The notes: generated by a model not told the origin, from the letters alone. A stretch of 6,438 nucleotides of DNA from Candidatus Methanolliviera sp. GoM_oil (GCA_902158735.1 CABGHG010000099.1:1-6438); one strand, 5' to 3'; numbered from the stretch's first letter, positions 1 to 4,372 are shown. Numbers and translations: made by a program.

Positions 1-1
1 G

Positions 2-241
2 GAGAAACATCCAAACGTGATGCACGATAGAAGTGTAGATGTTTCTTTAACAGAACTTGGAGATTTCGCAGTAACTCTAATATTGTATTTTTGGGTGCCC
101 GATAGAGGTGTCGCATGGGGCGCAGGATGCGATATCAGGGAATCCGTGAAGAAACGATTTGATAAAGAAGGTGTGGAGATACCATTCCCATACAGGACGA
201 TCGTCTTCAAGAAGGATATGGATGAGGGGGAGAATCTTTAA
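2..241 (+). CDS. MscS-family mechanosensitive ion channel, C-terminal fragment (5' end outside window)
   Basis: The frame is open from the left edge (GAG at 2-4) to TAA at 239-241, giving the last 79 residues of a longer protein. The segment LTELGDFAVTLILYFWV followed by a helix (ESVKKRFDKEGVEIPFP) and YRTIVF is the typical ending of the MscS cytoplasmic domain: a beta strand ending in FWV, then an amphipathic helix, then the IPFP-x-RT-[IV]-x-F strand. MscS channels are membrane homoheptamers that open under membrane tension and release solutes during osmotic downshock. The pore-lining helices and the beta domain lie outside the window. A GTG and an ATG near positions 17 and 20 are internal codons, because homology runs upstream of them (HPNVM). 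The gene converges on the PaREP1-like gene with only 46 bases between stops. Confidence 0.85.
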   Translation, partial: EKHPNVMHDRSVDVSLTELGDFAVTLILYFWVPDRGVAWGAGCDIRESVKKRFDKEGVEIPFPYRTIVFKKDMDEGENL

Positions 242-259
242 CTCTTTCGCCAAGAAGTC

Positions 260-273
260 CCCTTCCGTAAGGG
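260..273. terminator. Short hairpin between convergent genes, possible terminator
   Basis: CCCTT (260-264), loop CCGT, AAGGG (269-273) form a perfect 5-bp stem in the 46-base gap between two facing stop codons. The location suits a bidirectional transcription end, but the stem is short and no U-run follows on either strand, so support is weak. Confidence 0.25.
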
Positions 274-287
274 AGGGGTAGTTCACA

Positions 288-863
288 TTAAAATTCTGAT
301 TCTGTAATTTCTAAAAGTTTCTCAACGTATCCCAAGCGATTGTCTTTTCTTAATTCTTCTGGTGATAATCTGCCCTCATGGAATCCATCTATGTGGATTA
401 AACGCGCTGCATCCCAATAATTGGGTATTCTATCGCCATCGGGTATTTTATTGGACAAATTTTTACCAATTTTAGAAGATGCACGATTCAACAGTTTTGT
501 CCACCACTGCCCTGCTTCTTTTGCCTTATCTAATTCCTTTTGTGCATATTTTTGCGATAAAATCTTGATACAATTCTCGGCGGTTTTATATAATTTCTCA
601 GACGCTTGTATAGGTTCACCATCTATAAGTTCTTTACCTCTTTGGAGAAAGTGTTCAGTTTCTATGAATGTAGGTATTCTCAACTCCATATCACTCAGGG
701 ATTCCCGGTCGCGTATCTTCTTAAAATCTTCCATGAGATCACCAATATATGCTTGAGCTATCTTATTTTCTTTCTTCTTTGATTCAGTCTCCAAATACAA
801 ACAATTTTCCCTGATAACATCTGAATCTTCTATCTCGCTTATAGCCTCTAATAATTCTGCCAT
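288..863 (-). CDS. PaREP1-like helical protein (HEPN-like, function unknown)
   Basis: A soluble, all-helical protein of 191 residues. Residues 1-60 are charged and helix-forming. The C-terminal 120 residues match the pattern I associate with the archaeal PaREP1/PaREP8 family (PF05942): FLQRGKELIDGEPIQASEKLYKT-type repeat helix, then a Trp-containing helix (QWWTKLL), then WDAARLIHIDGFHEG and a closing VEKLLEI helix. The family is often described as HEPN-like and is common in archaea, with no established biochemical role. The start ATG overlaps the stop of the upstream membrane-protein gene (TAATG), and GGTGAG a few bases before it is a plausible SD, so the two are translationally coupled. A toxin-antitoxin or defence role would be inference only. 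Family call from memory of the motif, not from a search. Confidence 0.6.
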   Translation of the reverse strand: MAELLEAISEIEDSDVIRENCLYLETESKKKENKIAQAYIGDLMEDFKKIRDRESLSDMELRIPTFIETEHFLQRGKELIDGEPIQASEKLYKTAENCIKILSQKYAQKELDKAKEAGQWWTKLLNRASSKIGKNLSNKIPDGDRIPNYWDAARLIHIDGFHEGRLSPEELRKDNRLGYVEKLLEITESEF

Positions 864-1147
864 TAAAGCTCACCTAACCATTTTCTTATTTCCCCTATCG
901 CTTCATCTAAATAAATTTTATTGTATTTGCCAGATTTTAATCGATCTTGAAGGCCCTCTAGGAAGTGACGTAACTCCACGATAGATCTACCTGCCATCTC
1001 AGTCATACCTTTTTCAGTCAATCCCGCAAGAAAACTGATAATAGAATCTAAAAGACTAACCACAACTCCGACACCTATTACTCCAAACGATAGAAGACCT
1101 AAATTTGTTATAAGACATAAAAGACATGCTACGACGCTTGTTATCAT
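863..1147 (-). CDS. Small two-helix membrane protein, partner of the PaREP1-like protein
   Basis: 94 residues. Residues about 3-42 form two hydrophobic stretches (VVACLLCLITNLGLLSFGV and IGVGVVVSLLDSIISFLAGL) with almost no polar break, predicting a membrane hairpin. Residues 45-94 are charged and helical (ELRHFLEGLQDRLK, DEAIGEIRKWLGEL). No family recognised. The stop shares a base with the start of the downstream PaREP1-like gene, so the pair is one translational unit and the proteins probably work together. No good SD precedes the ATG at 1147, and a TATA-like CTATAAAT (1159-1166) lies too close for a standard leader. The start is therefore the least certain part. Two Cys residues near the N-terminus echo the Cys-rich genes upstream but prove nothing. 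Confidence 0.6.
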   Translation of the reverse strand: MITSVVACLLCLITNLGLLSFGVIGVGVVVSLLDSIISFLAGLTEKGMTEMAGRSIVELRHFLEGLQDRLKSGKYNKIYLDEAIGEIRKWLGEL

Positions 1148-1185
1148 GGACTTCTCTCATTTATAGGTGGTGTCTCTAGGTATTT

Positions 1186-1391
1186 CTAACTTTCGGTTGA
1201 TCTTTTTTTGATAGTCTTCATCAACCACCCATGAGATGACGGATCAGTTCAAAACATGCCTCTAAAATCCATCCAACAGGTTAAGAAGAGCAACAGGGCG
1301 ATAGATATAGCCTCGTCCAGATGCCCAAGTGAGATATGATACCTCGCGGTTCTCTTCTCCCTTCCTGTTGCTATCTTACGACCCAAGCGAT
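1186..1391 (-). pseudogene. Decayed tandem copy of the neighbouring secreted-protein and glycine-zipper genes
   Basis: Three fragments lie in minus-strand order. First, 1281-1390 resembles the second half of the 108-codon ORF beginning at 1718: AWVV matches AWVI, followed by an in-frame TAG and frameshifts, then LGIWTR against LGYLDTR and a CC-containing end (SPCCSS against NALCCCF). DNA similarity to 1555-1630 is plain, with indels. Second, 1221-1280 encodes PVGWILEACFELIRHLMGG then TGA, matching the end of the 179-residue protein (EFLDACLDLIRHCLGG). Third, the same TGATGAAGA junction follows, opening an 11-codon ORF (MKTIKKRSTES) like the start of the signal-peptide gene (MKMNMKMKRLP), ending in TAG. 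The remnant begins right at the end of the intact copy, as expected for a tandem duplication followed by deletion and decay. Confidence 0.7.
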
Positions 1392-1718
1392 TTAGAAGCA
1401 ACAGCAGAGGGCATTTAACGACTTAGCAGTTCCATCATCTGGTGCCCCTGGACCACTTTTAGGTATTATCTGGATATATACCATCAAAGGCCTCTTTGCC
1501 TCTCTCCACTTTTTATTCTTTGGGAAAGAGATCGTGAAGAGCTTATCTTCTCTTGTATCCAGATAGCCAAGTGATTTACGATACTCTGCGATCACTTCCC
1601 CCTCTCCCTTGTCATCAATGACCCAGGCGACTATATCCGCCCAATAACCACCTTTGTCATCGACTAAAGGGATGTCCTCCTTACCTGTAACGGTATTTTT
1701 AACCCTTTCCCAGATCAT
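1392..1718 (-). CDS. Hypothetical protein, probable mature domain separated from its signal peptide by an in-frame TAG
   Basis: The ORF from the ATG at 1718 is 108 codons. It is polar and likely beta-rich (YWADIVAWVIDDKGEGEV, DKLFTISF, RPLMVYIQII), with a flexible Gly/Pro/Asp stretch (SGPGAPDDG) and a C-terminal CCCF. No family recognised. No convincing SD precedes the ATG. The reading frame continues upstream without a stop for 8 codons (IDDGKNSV) to a single TAG at 1743-1745, and beyond that codon is the 52-residue signal-peptide ORF in the same frame. The natural reading is one exported protein of about 169 codons, either broken by a nonsense change, or decoded through TAG, or expressed as two pieces. 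The CCC motif near the end matches the Cys theme of the cluster. A decayed partial copy follows directly downstream. Confidence 0.6.
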   Translation of the reverse strand: MIWERVKNTVTGKEDIPLVDDKGGYWADIVAWVIDDKGEGEVIAEYRKSLGYLDTREDKLFTISFPKNKKWREAKRPLMVYIQIIPKSGPGAPDDGTAKSLNALCCCF

Positions 1719-1742
1719 TACGCTATTCTTCCCGTCGTCGAT

Positions 1743-1901
1743 CTAGTTTTTCATCTTCTCGATGTGATAACAATTGCCCTGGATTGGTTCGATCTTTATG
1801 CCAGCGGCTACGCAGACGGGAGACGAAGAGAGCAAGAGTAAAGATATGACAAGAATTACTGGAAAAATTGGCAACCTTTTCATCTTCATATTCATCTTCA
1901 T
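1743..1901 (-). CDS. Short ORF with an N-terminal signal peptide, in frame with the next ORF past a TAG
   Basis: 52 codons ending in TAG. Residues 1-9 are Lys/Met-rich, residues 10-28 form a strongly hydrophobic core (LPIFPVILVISLLLLSSS), and CVAAG gives a signal-peptidase-like site near residue 33. Only about 19 mature residues (GIKIEPIQGNCYHIEKMKN) precede the stop, too few for a typical exported domain, and the frame then runs on into the 108-codon ORF. The first ATG (1901) shares its A with the TGA of the 179-residue gene. The SD GGAGGT sits only 2 bases before it, so the in-frame ATG at 1895, spaced 8 bases, may be the real start. A longer in-frame ORF reaches 2009 but its extra codons lie inside the upstream gene and have no SD. 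Exported or membrane-anchored location is predicted. Confidence 0.6.
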   Translation of the reverse strand: MKMNMKMKRLPIFPVILVISLLLLSSSPVCVAAGIKIEPIQGNCYHIEKMKN

Positions 1902-2440
1902 CAACCTCCCAAGCAGTGACGGATCAGATCCAGACACGCGTCTAAAAACTCCGTCGGACAGTTCTCCACGTATGCCGCACTGATGGTGATAGGGCCGCCG
2001 CATATCCATATTAAGTTATGGATGAGACTCTTTGGGAGAGAGAATAGAGCTTCGATGGTAGAACCGGCGAGAGTGGCAAAAGTGCCCCCAAGAAAAGCAC
2101 CGATGGTAGCAAAAATGCGCCCAGTGCCGGCGATAGGAGAAAGCCACCCAATAAGAGAGCATAGGGTAGAGCAACCGCCTCCGAGAAGAGAGCAAGGAGT
2201 GGCAAAAACGCACGCGAGAAGAGCGCCAAGAAGAGCTCCGAGGGTGGTGACGAAGCGCCCAAGGTAGGGGATGTTCATGCCCCCGCTCCACGCGCCGAGA
2301 AGGCTATAGCCAACGGCTCCGGTAAGAGCGCCGAGGGTGGAGCAAGTGCCCCCAATGCAACCGAGAGTTGTTAAAATTATCGAAACAAGATTCCCCCAGA
2401 TGCAGGAATTAAGACAATCGAGACAGACAAGAAGATCCAT
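1901..2440 (-). CDS. Glycine-zipper, cysteine-rich multi-helix membrane protein
   Basis: 179 residues, strongly hydrophobic, with 13 Cys and very high Gly/Ala/Leu content. Three similar blocks occur: CSTLGALTGAVGYSLLG (residues 33-49), TTLGALLGALLA (65-76, then PCSLLGGGCSTLCSLIG) and ATIGAFLGGTFATLAG (111-126). Small-xxx-small spacing suggests tightly packed membrane helices, as in glycine-zipper pore proteins. The N-terminus (C6, C9, C13) resembles the short Cys peptides upstream, and the C-terminus EFLDACLDLIRHCLGG carries the [IFM]-[LI]-[DE]-A-C motif shared with the 29-residue peptide and the right-edge peptide. It may thus be an expanded or fused member of the same family (inference). 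Start: ATG 5 bases after the previous stop, with GGTGAT as SD. Several long antisense ORFs here are compositional shadows. No known family recognised. Confidence 0.75.
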   Translation of the reverse strand: MDLLVCLDCLNSCIWGNLVSIILTTLGCIGGTCSTLGALTGAVGYSLLGAWSGGMNIPYLGRFVTTLGALLGALLACVFATPCSLLGGGCSTLCSLIGWLSPIAGTGRIFATIGAFLGGTFATLAGSTIEALFSLPKSLIHNLIWICGGPITISAAYVENCPTEFLDACLDLIRHCLGG

Positions 2441-2445
2441 TTATA

Positions 2446-2586
2446 TCACCCAAATAATAATTTTAACTTCCCGATCGTTCCAAAGACACACCCGATCAGA
2501 TTGAGGATACAACTCCCAAGACACATACAAGTGGCAGGACATAATACCAGGAAGTTACGCTCAATTACACCACAGCAGATTTCCAT
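2446..2586 (-). CDS. Cys-rich hydrophobic microprotein, 46 residues
   Basis: The ORF starts ATG at 2586 and ends TGA at 2446. It begins MEICCGVIERN and has seven Cys (residues 4, 5, 16, 20, 22, 26, 33), including the tight cluster CPATCMCLGSC. The second half (ILNLIGCVFGTIGKLKLLFG) is a hydrophobic helix with two Lys. No signal peptide precedes it. The start lies 7 bases after the stop of the 29-residue gene, and its TGA is part of the GGTGAT SD for the 179-residue gene, so the three are coupled. Its own SD is weak (GTGAT). The MEIC/MEC opening is shared with the 45- and 51-residue peptides. No family recognised. Metal binding or disulfide use is possible but not shown. Confidence 0.65.
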   Translation of the reverse strand: MEICCGVIERNFLVLCPATCMCLGSCILNLIGCVFGTIGKLKLLFG

Positions 2587-2593
2587 TTTTAAA

Positions 2594-2683
2594 TCACTTC
2601 GGAACGCACGCATCTATTATATCCGGTAGGAGACCAAAGCACTGCCCCATAGTTCCCTCAACAAGCTGATATATCCATCCCAT
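2594..2683 (-). CDS. 29-residue peptide of the LP-DAC-PK family
   Basis: The ORF runs from ATG at 2683 (SD-like GGAGAT, 8 bases upstream) to TGA at 2594. The peptide opens MGWIYQLVEG and ends CFGLLPDIIDACVPK, with an amphipathic middle and two Cys. Its reality is supported by a paralogue at the right edge of the window: over the last 26 residues 12 are identical without gaps, including FG-x-LP, DAC and the final PK, and the stop context is also alike. The 45-residue peptide has a looser match (GILPDCVGAFCGCCK). It lies 7 bases before the 46-residue gene. No known family or function recognised. Confidence 0.7.
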   Translation of the reverse strand: MGWIYQLVEGTMGQCFGLLPDIIDACVPK

Positions 2684-2716
2684 AATCTAATCTCCAACCT
2701 TAAAATCTTAATAATC

Positions 2717-3091
2717 TTAATCCCCCAGATCGCTTACCTTATCCTTCAGATCACCGAGATCATCCTTCATATCATCTACCTTATCCTTCAGATCACCGAG
2801 ATCATCCTTCATATCGCCAACGCTCTCTTTCATATCGCCAACCTGCTCTTTTAATTCGGCATTCTCCTCTTTTAATTTATCATTCTCCAATTTAAGATCA
2901 TCATACTGCTTCGTTAATTTCCAGACCTTCTCCGTCAGCTCCTCGTTCGTCCAGGGAACTTCTGGCAGCTTCTCAGGTAGTTTCTCCTCTTTCGCAGGCA
3001 TCCACGGAAATATCTGGGCACTTGCCATAAAGACGCCTCCGACGGCGATCATTAATACCGCGAAGACGATCAGACTCTTTAAAGATCTCAT
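2717..3091 (-). CDS. Exported coiled-coil protein with duplicated 14-residue repeats
   Basis: 124 residues. Residues 5-25 are a hydrophobic N-terminal helix after two basic residues, with ASA near 24-26 as a possible signal-peptidase site. Either a cleaved signal or a membrane anchor is possible. Residues 26-50 are Pro-rich (KEEKLPEKLPEVPW). Residues 50-124 are a highly charged, uninterrupted heptad coiled coil (LKLENDKLKEENAELKEQV), ending in two copies of a 14-residue unit DDMKDDLGDLKDKV, exactly two heptads. It probably forms an extracellular oligomeric stalk or scaffold. The start follows the 40-residue ORF by 10 bases, with no strong SD. It is the only clearly exported long protein within the microprotein array and may present or anchor the peptides (inference). 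Confidence 0.8.
   Translation of the reverse strand: MRSLKSLIVFAVLMIAVGGVFMASAQIFPWMPAKEEKLPEKLPEVPWTNEELTEKVWKLTKQYDDLKLENDKLKEENAELKEQVGDMKESVGDMKDDLGDLKDKVDDMKDDLGDLKDKVSDLGD
2736..2815. repeat. Direct repeat, two 38-bp identical copies with 42-bp period
   Basis: Copies at 2736-2773 and 2778-2815 are identical over 38 bases. They lie in frame within the coiled-coil gene and encode its 14-residue, two-heptad unit. Exact DNA identity points to recent duplication or ongoing copy-number change. Confidence 0.9.
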
Positions 3092-3101
3092 CGGATTTCA
3101 G

Positions 3102-3224
3102 CTACCAACTCATCAGCTTCCAGATCTCCTCCGCGTTCGCGTGGAAGAATTCACCTATTCCGTCCTTGACGAAGGATACCGGAACCTCGGTAAATAGCTC
3201 TATACAACTAAATGCTATTTTCAT
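3102..3224 (-). CDS. 40-residue microprotein, one Cys
   Basis: The ORF from ATG at 3224 ends in TAG at 3102. A strong SD (GGAGGAGGTTGA) precedes the start with good spacing. The peptide begins MKIAFSCIELFTEVP and continues with an amphipathic, acidic middle and a Trp-containing end (EEIWKLMSW). It has one Cys (residue 7) in the CIE context also seen in the 51- and 53-residue peptides (TCIES). It is neither a classical signal peptide nor a full membrane helix. It lies 18 bases after the 30-residue gene and 10 bases before the coiled-coil gene. No family recognised. Confidence 0.65.
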   Translation of the reverse strand: MKIAFSCIELFTEVPVSFVKDGIGEFFHANAEEIWKLMSW

Positions 3225-3242
3225 CTTTTATCAACCTCCTCC

Positions 3243-3335
3243 TCACAACACAGGTATCAGATCTGCCAAACCACTCAATATTCCACCCAATGTCGAACCG
3301 CCGCAGATCCCACACACCTCTATGCTTACATCCAT
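3243..3335 (-). CDS. 30-residue hydrophobic peptide with a CGICGG motif
   Basis: The ATG at 3335 has an SD (GAGGTGA) 5 bases upstream. The longer in-frame start at 3425 lies inside the previous gene and was rejected. The peptide starts MDVSIEV, has CGICGG (Cys 8 and 11), then an amphipathic Gly/Leu-rich helix (STLGGILSGLADLIPVL). The CxxCGG element resembles metal-binding knuckles, and the tail resembles membrane-active amphipathic helices. Both are resemblance only. The stop at 3243 lies close to the SD of the 40-residue gene. Confidence 0.7.
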   Translation of the reverse strand: MDVSIEVCGICGGSTLGGILSGLADLIPVL

Positions 3336-3348
3336 TCGACTCACCTCA

Positions 3349-3501
3349 TCATAACCCCAAACAGAGGCAGATCTTTCCATAAGTTCCACAGAGGAGTCCC
3401 GTGCACTGCTCCAATATCGTTCCACAGCTCATCCAACATGGTATGCCACAGCAGGTAGCAAACGCCTCTTCATCCTTCCATATCTCTTTTATCATTCTCA
3501 T
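3349..3501 (-). CDS. Cys-rich microprotein, 50 residues
   Basis: The start ATG at 3501 has a perfect SD (GGAGGTGA) with 5-base spacing that overlaps the end of the preceding gene. The peptide has a charged N-terminus (MRMIKEIWKDEEAF) and eight Cys (17, 18, 22, 26, 33, 38, 45, 47) grouped as CCGIPCWMSC, then CTGLLC, then CLC. The stop TGA (3349) is followed by a second TGA that merges into the GAGGTGA SD of the next gene, leaving a 13-base gap. The regular Cys spacing suggests either disulfides or metal ligands. No Fe-S or zinc family was recognised. Confidence 0.75.
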   Translation of the reverse strand: MRMIKEIWKDEEAFATCCGIPCWMSCGTILEQCTGLLCGTYGKICLCLGL

Positions 3502-3514
3502 TTATCTCACCTCC

Positions 3515-3652
3515 TTATTTACAGCACCCACAAAACGCTCCAACACAATCGGGTAAGATGCCGATGCATCCCTGCCTGCCGATGCAGTTCTTTAGGCCAT
3601 CGGTTATTATGGGCACAAGGCAGTCCCTTGTGCATGCCATTAAGCATTCCAT
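3515..3652 (-). CDS. Cys-rich microprotein, 45 residues
   Basis: ATG at 3652 follows CGAGGT at usual spacing, and the stop TAA at 3515 runs straight into the SD of the next gene (TAAGGAGGTGAG). Nine of 45 residues are Cys (3, 7, 11, 23, 29, 36, 41, 43, 44), opening MECLMACTRDC and ending CVGAFCGCCK. The segment GCIGILPDC aligns loosely with CFGLLPD of the 29-residue peptide, and the MEC start with the 51-residue peptide. These links suggest one diverged family. It is separated from the upstream gene by 66 bases holding a U-rich tract, so its expression may differ from that gene. No known family. Confidence 0.75.
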   Translation of the reverse strand: MECLMACTRDCLVPIITDGLKNCIGRQGCIGILPDCVGAFCGCCK

Positions 3653-3686
3653 TTTTTACCTCGTTTTTTCGTTTTTTATTTTATGT

Positions 3687-3710
3687 TAAAAGGAAAAAAA
3701 ATAAAAAATT
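3687..3710 (-). terminator. U-rich tract between microprotein genes, possible terminator or attenuator
   Basis: On the transcribed strand the 66-base gap after the 51-residue gene reads as runs of T (six, then eight, then four T broken by single A and CC). Archaeal transcription ends at such U-rich tracts without a hairpin. A TATA-like CATAAAATAAAA follows it (3672-3684), so partial termination and re-initiation are possible. Confidence 0.4.
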
Positions 3711-3718
3711 ACTACTCT

Positions 3719-3874
3719 TTATTTTCCGCCGGCACATATTCCGAAAATGCCTTCTATAAGCGGATTGTAGCATGCCGCCCATGTGTTGCATATACCTTTC
3801 GCAACTGTTTTGCTACAAAAATACCCGCATATCTCGCTAAACCCAGATTCTATACATGTATTAAAACACTCCAT
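3719..3874 (-). CDS. Cys-rich microprotein, 51 residues, paralogue of the 53-residue gene
   Basis: ATG at 3874 with a perfect SD (GGAGGTGA) six bases upstream. The stop is TAA at 3719. Seven Cys (3, 7, 16, 20, 29, 35, 47). It opens MECFNTCIESGFSEICGYFC and its C-terminal part (ACYNPLIEGIFGIC) aligns with TCCDPICEGCFDC of the preceding 53-residue peptide. With the shared TCIES this shows tandem duplication and divergence. Some Cys positions of the paralogue are replaced by hydrophobic residues, which argues against every Cys being a strict metal ligand. A longer ORF in this region on the other strand is a shadow. Confidence 0.75.
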   Translation of the reverse strand: MECFNTCIESGFSEICGYFCSKTVAKGICNTWAACYNPLIEGIFGICAGGK

Positions 3875-3887
3875 CTTTTCTCACCTC

Positions 3888-4049
3888 CTACTTTCCACAC
3901 ATTGTATTTATGCAATCGAAGCAACCCTCACATATTGGGTCACAACACGTCTTCATAGCATGCGGGAGCCACTGTGAACACGCACCTGTAAGTCCTCCAC
4001 AAACCGATTCACAACACGATTCTATACACGTAGTCCAAATACCTGCCAT
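3888..4049 (-). CDS. Highly Cys-rich microprotein, 53 residues
   Basis: ATG at 4049 with AAGAGGTGAT upstream. The stop TAG (3888) is itself the beginning of the next gene's SD (TAGGAGGTGA), so this TAG must be a normal stop. Eleven of 53 residues are Cys (8, 12, 13, 17, 24, 35, 36, 40, 43, 46, 51), in TCIESCCESVC and TCCDPICEGCFDC. There is no signal peptide or transmembrane helix, and charge is low. It is the first confident gene of the array after the divergent promoter region. It is homologous to the following 51-residue gene. The density of Cys is in the range of metallothionein-like or disulfide-knot peptides, but the spacing matches no family I know. Confidence 0.75.
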   Translation of the reverse strand: MAGIWTTCIESCCESVCGGLTGACSQWLPHAMKTCCDPICEGCFDCINTMCGK

Positions 4050-4084
4050 TTTTTCATCACCTCTTTTTTTTTACCTCTCACCTA

Positions 4085-4174
4085 TCATCTCTTTCTCACT
4101 TCCTCTTTCGAGGATACAACCCCATTAGATATGGGTAATATGTAAATATGTAAATGTGTATAACATATTTCCAT
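4085..4174 (-). CDS. Possible 29-codon leader ORF with a good SD
   Basis: ATG at 4174 lies 11 bases after AAGGAGGTG and opens MEIC like other array members. The remainder (YTHLHIYILPISNGVV) has no further Cys and ends in a Lys/Arg/Glu-rich tail at TGA 4085. It may be a degenerate peptide gene, a translated leader, or chance. It overlaps the other candidate ORF in a different frame, so at most one is likely real. Confidence 0.35.
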   Translation of the reverse strand: MEICYTHLHIYILPISNGVVSSKEEVRKR

Positions 4175-4265
4175 CTATCAGCCACCACCTCCTTTCAACT
4201 TTCCTCTCTTTGCTAGATAGATCCACTCTCGCGGCTTCTGTCTTCCTCATGATATCATCGACCAT
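4125..4265 (-). CDS. Possible 46-codon ORF, first in the minus-strand array
   Basis: ATG at 4265, or an in-frame GTG at 4277 after a GAGG-containing stretch, runs to TAA at 4125. The first 25 residues are charged and helix-like (MVDDIMRKTEAARVDLSSKE), then KVERRWWLIDGN, then a Thr/His/Tyr tail from low-complexity DNA. Protein-like at the front, unconvincing at the end. It may be a frameshifted or truncated gene. It overlaps the 29-codon candidate. Confidence 0.25.
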   Translation of the reverse strand: MVDDIMRKTEAARVDLSSKERKVERRWWLIDGNMLYTFTYLHITHI

Positions 4266-4358
4266 CGCCAATCTCACTTTTTTTCTTCCTCTTTAGTTAT
4301 TTTTTTATTTCGTTTGCTGATTTATCGACAAGCCCAATTATTAGCATGCAAGCCCCCC

Positions 4359-4372
4359 TATATATACTTTTT
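4359..4372 (-). promoter_or_regulatory. Promoter of the minus-strand microprotein array
   Basis: On the minus strand AAAAAG followed by TATATATA and a G-run forms a BRE/TATA pair (TATA at 4359-4366). The start of transcription would be expected near 4337, giving an untranslated leader before the first SD. The perfect inverted repeat of the operator region touches its BRE. Confidence 0.6.

Noticed and set aside
421..756. 111-codon plus-strand ORF
   Set aside because: Antisense to the PaREP1-like gene, with no SD and no sensible protein features; a shadow.
1743..1745. Firm claim of pyrrolysine decoding at TAG
   Set aside because: TAG also ends the 53-residue gene within an SD and the 40-residue gene, and no pyl gene is visible, so recoding stays only an option.
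1983..2267. 94-codon plus-strand ORF, Arg/Pro-rich, and two minus-strand ORFs at 2011-2262 and 2016-2291
   Set aside because: All overlap the 179-residue membrane protein in other frames. Their odd compositions follow from its Gly/Leu/Ala codons, and none has an SD.
2736..2815. CRISPR-like direct repeats
   Set aside because: Only two copies separated by 4 bases, in frame within a coiled-coil gene; coding duplication, not an array with spacers.
3243..3425. 60-codon version of the 30-residue peptide gene
   Set aside because: The upstream start lies within the 50-residue gene, while the ATG at 3335 has a well-placed GAGGTGA.
3683..3958. Overlapping plus-strand ORFs in the Cys-rich region (also 3783-3977 and 3910-4128)
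   Set aside because: They are antisense to well-supported short genes with strong SDs, and the high Cys content of the real frame removes stops from the opposite strand.
2446..4049. RiPP or bacteriocin cluster
   Set aside because: No modifying enzyme, protease, transporter or clear leader-core division is present in the window; only the small Cys-rich and GG-containing peptides resemble precursors.
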